A stretch of DNA of 64,000 nucleotides, taken from NCBI RefSeq assembly GCF_037126465.1, contig NC_088201.1, positions 190,056,031 through 190,120,030 of the forward strand, read 5' to 3'. The DNA comes from Ornithodoros turicata. Its lineage: Eukaryota; Arthropoda; Arachnida; Ixodida; Argasidae. The notes beneath the pieces are model-generated. The model saw nothing but the letters and a program-made list of their open reading frames with translations, had not been told where the DNA came from and made no database searches. The position numbers and the translations under genes are program-made. Below are positions 35,438-45,416 of this stretch, piece after piece; position 1 is the first letter of the stretch, and each line of letters starts with the position of its first letter.

Positions 35438-36302
35438 ACAAAGCACATCCGGCCATCAAGTTCACCCATTCTTATTCCCCTTTAACTGTTAACTTTCTCG
35501 ATGTCCAAGTAAAGTTAACCAACGGGGTCTTGTCCACAAACCTGTTCCGTAAACCTACAGACTCTCAACAGTATCTAGCATTTAACAGTTGTCACTCGCG
35601 TCATACTAAACTTGCCATCCCTTACAGCCAAGCACTTCGACACAGGCGTATCTGTTCCAGTGACGATGACTCATCGGTCGTTTTCCACCTAGCTTAGTTG
35701 ACGACGCTCTTGACAAAGCCCGCAAAGCAGATCGCAAAGCCCTGTTCGAAAACCACAAACGCGTGTTAGATAATGGTTCCGTAAACCTCATCTTAACATT
35801 TAGCAGCAATATTCCAAGCGTTAACAATATACTAAACCGTAACCATGGTATCCTTCTCCAATCGGAGCGCATGGGTAAAATTTTCCCTCAGCCACCGGGG
35901 GTAGCCTACAAGCGCGCGCGCAACCTGCACGATAATCTAGTTAGCTCTAAGGTTAGCAAAGCAGCGCATCCAGGAAACGGCTGTCACCCGTGCGATGGTC
36001 GAAGGTGTGAAATATGCAAATTAATACAAAGCACCCAAGTACTTAAAAGTACTAATTCCAATTTTTCCGTCAAAATTAATGGTGACTTCGACTGTAATTC
36101 ATCTAACGTCATTTATGTCATTCAGTGCGGCATGTGCCAAGCACAATACGTAGGTCAGACTAAAACATCATTTCGGATCAGGTTCAACAACCACCGATCT
36201 GACGTTACAAAAAAAGCCAAACCTCCCGGTCTCTCACCATTTCAAACAACCAGGTCATTCACTAAAGAATGTGTCACATTTTATTCTCCAGTCAAATTTT
36301 AG
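35425..36302 (+). pseudogene. Penelope-like RT C-terminus and GIY-YIG endonuclease
   Basis: First frame (to 35697): IKFTHSYSPLTVNFLDVQV, TNLFRKPTDSQQYLAFNS and IPYSQALRHRRICS, the end of a Penelope RT. A frame change near 35690 leads into ALDKARKADRKALFE. A further frame then has CHPCDGRRCEICK and the nuclease core VIYVIQCGMCQAQYVGQTK with FRIRFNNHRSD. GIY here reads VIYVI...YVG, normal for Penelope. The frame ends at TAG 36302, short of the usual C-terminal helix. Not translatable as one protein. Confidence 0.8.
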
Positions 36303-36679
36303 CTCAGATCGGTGCAGGGAACAACGCCAATCTTATCTCATTTACAAATTCCAATCAACCATTAACGAAGATCTGGGAGCACTTTCAACGGTAAGAAATT
36401 TGGCCGCCTAGATGAGCTACACTTTCCTCCTTTTCGTTTCCTTTCTGTTTTTCTTTCTTTCTTTTTTTCAGCAAAGTTTGAAGCAGTGCTCACCCTGTCC
36501 GGAATTTTCCCCAAATCGGACAGTGACCTACGGCGAATGACATCACCACCCGGACTTGACCTTCTGCAATATTCCCGAATCTGACTCAATGACAAACGCC
36601 TGTGGCGTACCCGTACAGATTATGACGTCATGTAGCAAACCTATTTAAGAAACGTGTAATCAGCTACGCATCTTTTGTC

Positions 36680-36713
36680 CTGACGAAGACAGTGCCACTG
36701 TCGAAACGTTGAC
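36680..36713 (+). ncRNA. Hammerhead ribozyme-like core of Penelope end
   Basis: CTGACGA, then hairpin GACAGT-GCC-ACTGTC, then GAAAC: the invariant catalytic core with a perfect six-pair stem II. Stem III would be very short (ACGT palindrome). A convincing stem I partner was not found, so activity is uncertain. Confidence 0.6.
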
Positions 36714-36834
36714 CCCTTGCCCATTTTACTTTTTAACGTCTCCCCATGTAATAAACTAGTGTTTGTAACTTCACTAAAATCTGTTCCGCGTCTTTTTTTT
36801 TTTTGAACTTCTGTAAAACATCGTGGCCGTTTGA

Positions 36835-36878
36835 CAATATATATATATATATACAATAATTTTTGACAATATTTGACA

Positions 36879-36904
<26 letters not shown>
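36835..36904. repeat. (TA)n tract before ribozyme array 1
   Basis: Two TA runs separated by an imperfect duplicate of TTGACAATAT. Each hammerhead array in this region is bordered by such a tract. Confidence 0.8.
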
Positions 36905-36905
<1 letters not shown>

Positions 36906-36909
<4 letters not shown>

Positions 36910-39900
36910 AGTCCCAAACGTCGCCACACCAGCATTGGACAGCTGTTTCGGCCTTATTGGGCCTTCATCAGCAATGCGTAGGTGGGCGACGTTTGAGCGA
37001 GTGGCGTCGGAAGGTCACGTGGAACGTGATGTCCTCCCGTCAGGGTGAGTGACTCACCTCTGAAAGCCCAGTGCGAAGCCAGTAAAATATTAAATGAAGA
37101 AAAATAGCATACGCTCTTTGGCTGCACGTTGAACATATGTTTATAAGTCCCAAACGTCGCCACACCAGCATTGGACAGCTGTTTCGGCCTTATTGGGCCT
37201 TCATCAGCAATGCGTAGGTGGGCGACGTTTGAGCGAGTGGCGTCGGAAGGTCACGTGGAACGTGATGTCCTCCCGTCAGGGTGAGTGACTCACCTCTGAA
37301 AGCCCAGTGCGAAGCCAGTAAAATATTAAATGAAGAAAAATAGCATACGCTCTTTGGCTGCACGTTGAACATATGTTTATAAGTCCCAAACGTCGCCACA
37401 CCAGCATTGGACAGCTGTTTCGGCCTTATTGGGCCTTCATCAGCAATGCGTAGGTGGGCGACGTTTGAGCGAGTGGCGTCGGAAGGTCACGTGGAACGTG
37501 ATGTCCTCCCGTCAGGGTGAGTGACTCACCTCTGAAAGCCCAGTGCGAAGCCAGTAAAATATTAAATGAAGAAAAATAGCATACGCTCTTTGGCTGCACG
37601 TTGAACATATGTTTATAAGTCCCAAACGTCGCCACACCAGCATTGGACAGCTGTTTCGGCCTTATTGGGCCTTCATCAGCAATGCGTAGGTGGGCGACGT
37701 TTGAGCGAGTGGCGTCGGAAGGTCACGTGGAACGTGATGTCCTCCCGTCAGGGTGAGTGACTCACCTCTGAAAGCCCAGTGCGAAGCCAGTAAAATATTA
37801 AATGAAGAAAAATAGCATACGCTCTTTGGCTGCACGTTGAACATATGTTTATAAGTCCCAAACGTCGCCACACCAGCATTGGACAGCTGTTTCGGCCTTA
37901 TTGGGCCTTCATCAGCAATGCGTAGGTGGGCGACGTTTGAGCGAGTGGCGTCGGAAGGTCACGTGGAACGTGATGTCCTCCCGTCAGGGTGAGTGACTCA
38001 CCTCTGAAAGCCCAGTGCGAAGCCAGTAAAATATTAAATGAAGAAAAATAGCATACGCTCTTTGGCTGCACGTTGAACATATGTTTATAAGTCCCAAACG
38101 TCGCCACACCAGCATTGGACAGCTGTTTCGGCCTTATTGGGCCTTCATCAGCAATGCGTAGGTGGGCGACGTTTGAGCGAGTGGCGTCGGAAGGTCACGT
38201 GGAACGTGATGTCCTCCCGTCAGGGTGAGTGACTCACCTCTGAAAGCCCAGTGCGAAGCCAGTAAAATATTAAATGAAGAAAAATAGCATACGCTCTTTG
38301 GCTGCACGTTGAACATATGTTTATAAGTCCCAAACGTCGCCACACCAGCATTGGACAGCTGTTTCGGCCTTATTGGGCCTTCATCAGCAATGCGTAGGTG
38401 GGCGACGTTTGAGCGAGTGGCGTCGGAAGGTCACGTGGAACGTGATGTCCTCCCGTCAGGGTGAGTGACTCACCTCTGAAAGCCCAGTGCGAAGCCAGTA
38501 AAATATTAAATGAAGAAAAATAGCATACGCTCTTTGGCTGCACGTTGAACATATGTTTATAAGTCCCAAACGTCGCCACACCAGCATTGGACAGCTGTTT
38601 CGGCCTTATTGGGCCTTCATCAGCAATGCGTAGGTGGGCGACGTTTGAGCGAGTGGCGTCGGAAGGTCACGTGGAACGTGATGTCCTCCCGTCAGGGTGA
38701 GTGACTCACCTCTGAAAGCCCAGTGCGAAGCCAGTAAAATATTAAATGAAGAAAAATAGCATACGCTCTTTGGCTGCACGTTGAACATATGTTTATAAGT
38801 CCCAAACGTCGCCACACCAGCATTGGACAGCTGTTTCGGCCTTATTGGGCCTTCATCAGCAATGCGTAGGTGGGCGACGTTTGAGCGAGTGGCGTCGGAA
38901 GGTCACGTGGAACGTGATGTCCTCCCGTCAGGGTGAGTGACTCACCTCTGAAAGCCCAGTGCGAAGCCAGTAAAATATTAAATGAAGAAAAATAGCATAC
39001 GCTCTTTGGCTGCACGTTGAACATATGTTTATAAGTCCCAAACGTCGCCACACCAGCATTGGACAGCTGTTTCGGCCTTATTGGGCCTTCATCAGCAATG
39101 CGTAGGTGGGCGACGTTTGAGCGAGTGGCGTCGGAAGGTCACGTGGAACGTGATGTCCTCCCGTCAGGGTGAGTGACTCACCTCTGAAAGCCCAGTGCGA
39201 AGCCAGTAAAATATTAAATGAAGAAAAATAGCATACGCTCTTTGGCTGCACGTTGAACATATGTTTATAAGTCCCAAACGTCGCCACACCAGCATTGGAC
39301 AGCTGTTTCGGCCTTATTGGGCCTTCATCAGCAATGCGTAGGTGGGCGACGTTTGAGCGAGTGGCGTCGGAAGGTCACGTGGAACGTGATGTCCTCCCGT
39401 CAGGGTGAGTGACTCACCTCTGAAAGCCCAGTGCGAAGCCAGTAAAATATTAAATGAAGAAAAATAGCATACGCTCTTTGGCTGCACGTTGAACATATGT
39501 TTATAAGTCCCAAACGTCGCCACACCAGCATTGGACAGCTGTTTCGGCCTTATTGGGCCTTCATCAGCAATGCGTAGGTGGGCGACGTTTGAGCGAGTGG
39601 CGTCGGAAGGTCACGTGGAACGTGATGTCCTCCCGTCAGGGTGAGTGACTCACCTCTGAAAGCCCAGTGCGAAGCCAGTAAAATATTAAATGAAGAAAAA
39701 TAGCATACGCTCTTTGGCTGCACGTTGAACATATGTTTATAAGTCCCAAACGTCGCCACACCAGCATTGGACAGCTGTTTCGGCCTTATTGGGCCTTCAT
39801 CAGCAATGCGTAGGTGGGCGACGTTTGAGCGAGTGGCGTCGGAAGGTCACGTGGAACGTGATGTCCTCCCGTCAGGGTGAGTGACTCACCTCTGAAAGCC

Positions 39901-40270
39901 CAGTGCGAAGCCAGTAAAATATTAAATGAAGAAAAATAGCATACGCTCTTTGGCTGCACGTTGAACATATGTTTATAAGTCCCAAACGTCGCCACACCAG
40001 CATTGGACAGCTGTTTCGGCCTTATTGGGCCTTCATCAGCAATGCGTAGGTGGGCGACGTTTGAGCGAGTGGCGTCGGAAGGTCACGTGGAACGTGATGT
40101 CCTCCCGTCAGGGTGAGTGACTCACCTCTGAAAGCCCAGTGCGAAGCCAGTAAAATATTAAATGAAGAAAAATAGCATACGCTCTTTGGCTGCACGTTGA
40201 ACATATGTTTATAAGTCCCAAACGTCGCCACACCAGCATTGGACAGCTGTTTCGGCCTTATTGGGCCTTC
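36906..40270 (-). repeat. Retrozyme-like array 1: 236-bp unit, 14 full copies
   Basis: Fourteen consecutive 236-bp units plus a cut fifteenth, as far as can be read identical to each other. Every unit contains a complete hammerhead ribozyme on the minus strand (stem I at 36932 plus multiples of 236, last full one at 40000-40045, cut one at 40236). Known of retrozymes: small non-coding retroelements whose tandem transcripts are cut by hammerheads into monomers and circularised. Unit size, tandem order and ribozyme in each unit fit. The uniformity implies very recent expansion or homogenisation, or assembly collapse and expansion of a satellite. Confidence 0.85.
36932..36977 (-). ncRNA. Hammerhead ribozyme, first of 14 in array 1
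   Basis: Minus strand, 5' to 3': stem I GCATTG, core CTGATGA, stem II GGCC-CAATAA-GGCC, GAAA, stem III palindrome CAGCTG, cleavage triplet GTC, stem I return CAATGC. Stem I pairs perfectly over six bases and every catalytic position is present. The very short, self-complementary stem III is typical of animal type-I hammerheads that cut best as dimers. The same motif recurs every 236 bp. Confidence 0.85.
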
Positions 40271-40340
40271 GACGTTTGGGACTTATAAACATATGTTCAA
40301 CGTGCAGCCAAAGAGCGTATGCTATTTTTCTTCATTTTAT
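40271..40340 (+). repeat. Inverted partial unit closing array 1
   Basis: From GACGTTTGGGAC to CTTCATTTTA this is the reverse complement of about 70 bp of the 236-bp unit, so the last unit can fold back. A (TA)n run follows to 40358. Confidence 0.85.
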
Positions 40341-40358
40341 ATATATATATATATATAT

Positions 40359-40875
40359 AGATACTCATGGAACGATGCGACAGCACCAGAGGACACGTGT
40401 TTCGCCGTGTTTGCGGCTCGTCGGCCCTGGGTAGCTGCGCATCGTTCGGGATTGGCAAACCAGGGGTCACTCAGCGAGCGATATACACCTGGGAGGGTGA
40501 CTGAGCACTCCTCAATGCCACAGTGCAAGCCAGTGAATTATAAAGAGGGGGGAAAAGCCATTAAAAAATAAGAAAAAATGACGCTAGATGTGTTTGATAT
40601 TCAAACTTACAGATTAAGATGGCTTCTATGGCTGCACGTAGAAAAACAGATACTCATGGAACGATGCGACAGCACCAGAGGACACGTGTTTCGCCGTGTT
40701 TGCGGCTCGTTGGCCCTGGGTAGCTGCGCATCGTTCGGGATTGGCAAACCAGGGGTCACTCAGCGAGCGATATACACCTGGGAGGGTGACTGAGCACTCC
40801 TCAATGCCACAGTGCAAGCCAGTGAATTATAAAGAGGGGGGAAAAGCCATTATTTTTTAATGGCTTTTCCCCCCT

Positions 40876-40881
<6 letters not shown>
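40359..40881 (-). repeat. Ribozyme array 2a: 289-bp unit, about 1.8 copies
   Basis: Units start AGATACTCATGG at 40359 and 40648. Hammerhead-like motifs lie at 40386-40430 and 40675-40719 (minus strand), but the core reads CCGACGA instead of CTGACGA. The array ends in an inverted repeat around 40850 (AATGGCTTTTCCCCCCTC mirrored), then a (TA)n run to 40923. Confidence 0.8.
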
Positions 40882-40923
<42 letters not shown>

Positions 40924-40925
<2 letters not shown>

Positions 40926-41093
40926 TGAAAAGTTGGGGTTGGATCGGACGGCTACGTAATTATAGCTGAAATAAATGGGAGACAGAAGACGAAAGTAGAG
41001 GAAGTAACAAAAAAGGGGTTTATTAAAACTTATCAATTATAAAAGTTAGGGAGGATATCTATGTTACGGCGGAATATATATATATATTTATAT
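40924..41093. other. Spacer between arrays 2a and 2b
   Basis: About 170 bp with no match to either array unit, ending in a short TA tract. No gene or repeat recognised. Confidence 0.5.
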
Positions 41094-41815
41094 AGATACT
41101 AATGGAACGATGCGGCAGCACCAGAGGACACGTGTTTCGCCGTGTTTGCGGCTCGTCAGCCCTGGGTAGCTGCGCATCGTTCCGAATTGGCAAACCAGCG
41201 GTCACTCAGCGAGCGATATACACCTGGGAGGGTGACTGAGCACTCCTCAATGCCACAGTGCAAGCCAGTGAATTATAATGCAGGAAAAAAGCTATTAAAG
41301 CAACAAATAAATGATACTAGACGTGTTTGTAATTCAAACTTACAGATTAACATGGCTTCTATGGCTGCACACAGAGAAACAGATACTAATGGAACGATGC
41401 GGCAGCACCAGAGGACACGTGTTTCGCCGTGTTTGCGGCTCGTCAGCCCTGGGTAGCTGCGCATCCTTCCGAATTGGCAAACCAGCGGTCACTCAGCGAG
41501 CGATATACACCTGGGAGGGTGACTGAGCACTCCTCAATGCCACAGTGCAAGCCAGTGAATTATAATGCAGGAAAAAAGCTATTAAAGGAACAAATAAATG
41601 ATACTAGACGTGTTTGTAATTCAAACTTGCAGATTAACATGGCTTCTATGGCTGCACACAGAGAAACAGATACTAATGGAACGATGCGGCAGCACCAGAG
41701 GACACGTGTTTCGCCGTGTTTGCGGCTCGTCAGCCCTGGGTAGCTGCACATCGTTCCGAATTGGGAAACCAGGGGTCACTCAGCGAGCGATATACACCTG
41801 GGAGTGTGTATCTGT
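41094..41815 (-). repeat. Ribozyme array 2b: 287-bp unit, about 2.5 copies
   Basis: Units begin AGATACTAATGG at 41094, 41381 and 41668. Each includes a minus-strand hammerhead with intact core CTGACGA: 41121-41165, 41408-41452 and 41695-41739. Related to array 2a at roughly 90 percent by eye, but a distinct lineage. Confidence 0.85.
41121..41165 (-). ncRNA. Hammerhead ribozyme, array 2b
   Basis: Minus strand: stem I CCAGGG, core CTGACGA, stem II GCCG-CAAACA-CGGC, GAAA, stem III palindrome CACGTG, cleavage TC, stem I return CTCTGG (six pairs including one G-T). All catalytic bases are present. Confidence 0.85.
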
Positions 41816-42008
41816 AAGTTTGAATTACAAACACGTCTAGTATCATTTATTTGTTCCTTTAATGACTTTTTTTCCTGCATTATAATTCACTGGCTTGCAC
41901 TGTGGCATTGAGGAGTGCTCAGTCACTCTCCCAGGTGTATATCGCTCGCTGAGTGACTCCTGGTTTGCCAATTCCGAACGATGCGCAGCTACCCAGGGCC
42001 GACGAGCC
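41816..42008 (+). repeat. Inverted partial unit closing array 2b
   Basis: Reverse complement of most of the 287-bp unit, ending inside the ribozyme at CCGACGAGCCGCAA. This copy has the CCGACGA core of array 2a. A short TA-rich stretch follows. Confidence 0.8.
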
Positions 42009-42044
42009 GCAATTTGTAACGTATATATAATATGTGTATATATG

Positions 42045-42300
42045 TTTACAATTTGATCGTGCACTCCCAGCCAAGGACAGCTGTTTCGCTCTACTTGTAG
42101 CTCGTCAGCCTGGCGTAGGGAAGTGACACGATCTTGGGTCGGCACAACATTGCGTCTCGGCGAGACGTCAATGTTCCACGGTGACGACGCCACCTGTGGA
42201 GGCCGCAGTGCCAGCCAGCAAGTACATATAAAAAATATCAAAAAAATATAAAAATAGCCGAAGCTCTGCAGCTGCTCAACGTGCAGCTACAGAGCTTCAT
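42045..42300 (-). repeat. Ribozyme unit 3 with terminal inverted repeat
   Basis: A single unit of a third family. It contains a minus-strand hammerhead and ends near 42250-42300 in an inverted repeat around GAAGCTCTG.AGCTGC. TA runs border it. Confidence 0.75.
42070..42114 (-). ncRNA. Hammerhead ribozyme, unit 3
   Basis: Minus strand: stem I GCCAGG, core CTGACGA, stem II GCTAC-AAGTA-GAGC (weaker), GAAA, stem III CAGCTG, cleavage GTC, stem I return CTTGGC (six pairs with one G-T). Core complete. Confidence 0.8.
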
Positions 42301-42359
42301 CCATTCTTTATATTATATATATATATATATTTACAATTTATATATATGTTTACAATTCA

Positions 42360-42835
42360 AGCGTGCCACAATGCACTGCGGCCTCCAGAGGTGTTGCTAA
42401 CACCCTGGAACATTGATGTCTTGCAGAGACACAGTGTTTGTGCCGACCCAAGAGCGTGTCACATCCCTACGCTGTGCCGATGAGAACCAAGAAGCTCGAA
42501 ACGGCCGTCCACAGCTGGGATTGTGGCACGCTTGAATTGTAAACATATGCCTCACGTGCAGCCATGAAGCATTTGCTCAATTCTATATTTGTATCTGTAC
42601 TTACTGGCTTTGCAATGCGGCCTCCAGAGGTGTTGCTAACACCCTGGAACATTGATGTCTTGCAGAGACACAGTGTTTGTGCCGACCCAAGAGCGTGTCA
42701 CATCCCTACGCTGTGCCGATGAGAGCCAAGAAGCTCGAAACGGCCGTCCACAGCTGGGATTGTGGCACGCTTGAATTGTAACCATATGCCTGACGTGCAG
42801 CCATGGAGCATTTGCTCAATTTTATATTTGTATAT
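42360..42835 (+). repeat. Ribozyme array 4: 239-bp unit, two copies
   Basis: Two nearly identical units (block GCCTCCAGAGGTGTTGCTAA near 42380 and 42620). The hammerhead is on the plus strand, opposite to arrays 1-3. Confidence 0.8.
42471..42515 (+). ncRNA. Hammerhead-like motif, array 4 (core variant)
   Basis: Stem I GCTGTG, core CCGATGA (normally CTGATGA), stem II GAG...CTC, GAAA, stem III palindrome CGGCCG, cleavage GTC, stem I return CACAGC with six perfect pairs. A second copy is at 42710-42754. The U-to-C change in the core may abolish or slow cleavage. Confidence 0.75.
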
Positions 42836-42837
42836 TT

Positions 42838-42838
42838 G

Positions 42839-42879
<41 letters not shown>
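42838..42879. repeat. (TA)n(TG)n tract
   Basis: Eleven or so TA units passing into GT units, between arrays 4 and 5. Confidence 0.85.
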
Positions 42880-42947
42880 AAAGAGAAAACAGCCGAAGCT
42901 CTATGACTGCACGTTGAGCACATGTTTATAAGTTAACTCTGCACTCC

Positions 42948-42996
42948 CAGCAGAAGAGACCTGTTTCGTTCTACATGGAACTCGTCAGCCCGGCGC
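42948..42996 (-). ncRNA. Degenerate hammerhead, unit 5
   Basis: Minus strand CTGACGA, stem II GTTC-CATGTA-GAAC, GAAA, then CAGGTC in place of the palindromic stem III. Stem I (CCGGG with TTCTG) is poor. The flank ACGTTGAGCACATGTTTATAAG resembles array 1. Probably a decayed copy of a fifth family. Confidence 0.6.
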
Positions 42997-43295
42997 AGGA
43001 AAGTCCCTGTACGATCAATCAACTTATCAACATATACATATCATTTTATTTTCTACACATTGTACCGCAACCAGGGACAAAAGGCTCAAGCAAGCTTGAC
43101 GAAGGCCCCTAGTACCTGCAGTACGGACCAGCGTAACCCACATCTCCACTTTCCATCTTCATAATCAAAGACATAACAGCATTTTCACTCACCATATAAA
43201 CTTGTTTCAATTTATTCTCTGGTTCTCTCGCAACATATCTCTCATATCATACCTGCACTATAGAGATCAACCAAGCAACATTTTAAAATTCTTGT

Positions 43296-43800
43296 CCACC
43301 CAGTCCACCCCGGCATCGCAGAAAGAGATAACACAGGCATGGCCTATAGCGTCCGACTTTCGCTGGGATAATACTTTCCGTCTCCCAATTTTGGGAGCTG
43401 CTACTTTTTCTACTACCACTCTGTGGGCTGGCTTTCGATCCTTCTTTCGTCGGATTGAAAGCGACTGCGCTCAAAAAGTAACCGAGCGTCATGGTCCGGT
43501 GCTCCGAAAAGTATGATGTTCGGCTATTTTTTCCGATTGGAGAGCTCATGAATATCGCTGTCAGTTATCATGAATTCGGGTGAATTCGGCACGCTCTTCA
43601 TATTGGCGGGGTAAAAAAGTAACTTTCGCTTGCAAATTTCCGAGTTCAGTTCGCGAATATTAAGATAATAACTTACGATACATGACATTCACATCAGGAT
43701 GTGGCAGAAACCTAATAAGAAGTAATGCCGTTAACCGCATGATTCTAGGTGGCGTAGTTTTCTTATTATAATCCAATGACATGGTTTCTGGGACACCCTG
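43296..43800. mobile_element. Partial mariner-type MITE (lacks left arm)
   Basis: Matches the centre and right arm of the palindromic MITE at 58413-59272 (shared CATCGCAGAAAGAGATAA and the end TGGGACACCCTG, then TA). The left arm is missing, so the copy starts at an internal break. Confidence 0.75.
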
Positions 43801-44944
43801 TATAGTGTACACTTCACATCCCAAACCAAAATTGCGTGTATACAGACGCATACCAGCACAACCTGAGTTGAATTTCCATGCTGGTCTCATTCATACGTAT
43901 TCGTGGAGAGATTAGAATCATCTATCAGGCGCAAAGAATAAGGTCCTGACATTTCCCCCTCGTGTGGCTTGTCAACGTAACCTCCTTTCTTCCCAGCTTT
44001 GCGCTCAAACTACGAGCCGTCAAAAAAGAGGCGGAGCTAAGGGTCCATTTCCACGGATTTTTGGCGAATTTATTTCGGCACTTGCCCTTGCATTACGAGT
44101 GGGGCTATGTGCTATACTGAGTAAAATGACCTCGGGGAACGCATTTCCGCAAAGAAAACGTTAGGTTGCCTTGGGAAATTAACTTTCCGTCAATTGTATT
44201 GAAATAGAAATGTTACCAATATGTGGCGAAAGTTATTGGCACAAAGAAATCCCTTGACCGCATGTCTCTCCGGGGCCTACGTTTTTTTACTATGAATTTC
44301 TATCATGGTTGGTGGACCACCCTGTATATATACTTCTACTGTTCTTGGGCACAGTAATAACGACATTGTTATTATTATCATCGTTTTTATATTTAACGAG
44401 AATTTCAGAAGAGCAAAGTGGCATAACGAAGGGAGTAAAGCGCACGATCACTGTAATAATATGGTTTATTTGTATGTTTATTTTTATGAGATACAATTTT
44501 TAAATAGGTTCAATCTACTGCTTGCGACACACACTTGCCTGAAATCTTCTAGACGTGCAGCAGCTTGTATGGGCTCAGCCGACCCTGAAGCAGATGTATA
44601 TGCCATTCTTGTGTTTGAGGGTGGGCAATATTCCGTACGAATATGCCGTAGGATGAAACGATCTTCCAGCACCTGGAACGATTTCAGACAGGGTAAACCG
44701 CGACCTATAGGTTTTAAACAAGTATGTCGCAAGCGGTACTTTTCCTTCCCGTTCTTTTTTTTATGTGTGGAATGGTGTTTATTTGGCGTTGTTAAGGTAT
44801 GTGGGTTCATCACATCCTATGTGTCTGTGCGTCTGTGTGTGACACTCCTGTTTGCCTTGGGCAGCTCAGCCACCACCCTCTCCCTCATGCGCGCGCATAA
44901 ACTGCCCTGCAACCATCAGCATACCGATGAGTGATTGTGAATGC
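43801..44944. other. Intergenic; solitary mariner-like end near 44327
   Basis: No supported gene. CCACCCTGTATATATA at 44317-44332 resembles the end of another mariner-type element, but no matching left end was found in the window. A plus-strand frame of 209 codons (44305-44934) has low-complexity Ile/Phe runs and no family match. Confidence 0.4.
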
Positions 44945-45253
44945 GCTTACCCCTTCTGGTACGCACTTTCATTACCCAGTAAATAAGTCTTCCGTGGAAT
45001 TTGATTAATGTGCGCAGCGAGCCCTTTCACTGTATACCCTCTCAAAATCCAAGTTCTAATGAGGAAGCCTTTCCGACCTAACAGGCTTTCAATTGATCTA
45101 CACTTCACTCCGCCTTCATTATCTAAGTATGTGTTTTGCTTCATCTTTCTGTTGTAATTTTTTCTAGGAATATCAAGTCGCCCTGTGGTCAGGCTGACCT
45201 TTCAGCAATAAACGTATCCGCCCCTTTCCGGTCACATGATGGATTGTACAGGG

Positions 45254-45261
45254 TATAAATG
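45254..45261 (+). promoter_or_regulatory. TATA box, lipocalin copy 1
   Basis: TATAAATG in GGGTATAAATGCCC, 60 bp before the ATG at 45321. It is conserved in the second copy at the same distance. Confidence 0.65.
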
Positions 45262-45320
45262 CCCGAGGATATCGATGAACGACCACCGGTACATCAAGCA
45301 TACGCTATACGGCACCCAAG

Positions 45321-45416
45321 ATGGACTGCAAGTTTGCTGTTGTCGTTTTCTGCCCTTTCGTTGTCGGCGATGCCGGCGAGCCCGATGTGCGTGAGTGCTT
45401 CGAAAATGTATGGAAT
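45321..45416 (+). CDS. Lipocalin-like first exon (copy 1), rest not found
   Basis: ATG 45321 opens a 32-residue exon: a short basic start (MDCK), a hydrophobic signal core FAVVVFCPFVVG, then an acidic stretch ending FENVWN at a GTAAGT donor. It parallels the minus-strand gene at 63635, whose exon ends YNIWD. Tick lipocalins start with a secretion signal followed by an NxW motif. No second exon could be found to the right, up to 49 kb. This may be an orphan exon left by an inverted duplication, or the gene may have a very long intron. Confidence 0.5.

Larger units (their letters stand above)
35425..36840 (+). mobile_element. Penelope-like element, 3' part with ribozyme
   Basis: Plus-strand remnant: C-terminal reverse-transcriptase region, linker, GIY-YIG endonuclease, 3' leader and a hammerhead-type core (36680-36713). 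It ends in a TA-rich tract. Known of the family: Penelope-like elements encode RT plus GIY-YIG and often carry hammerhead ribozymes in their repeated ends. The 5' two-thirds of the RT is absent or unrecognised. Confidence 0.8.

Noticed and set aside
36954..40231. Fourteen identical 69-codon open frames (MATFGTYKHMF...)
   Set aside because: They arise because the 236-bp repeat happens to be open in one minus-strand frame, and they overlap the ribozyme. No protein features, no start context, not conserved in related units.
36906..42008. CRISPR-like regular repeat spacing
   Set aside because: There are no unique spacers; whole units are repeated head-to-tail, and the context is eukaryotic.
44317..44332. 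Third mariner-type MITE end
   Set aside because: Only one end seen; no inverted partner in the window.
44305..44934. 209-codon plus-strand frame
   Set aside because: Low-complexity Ile/Phe runs, no family resemblance, no splice or promoter support.
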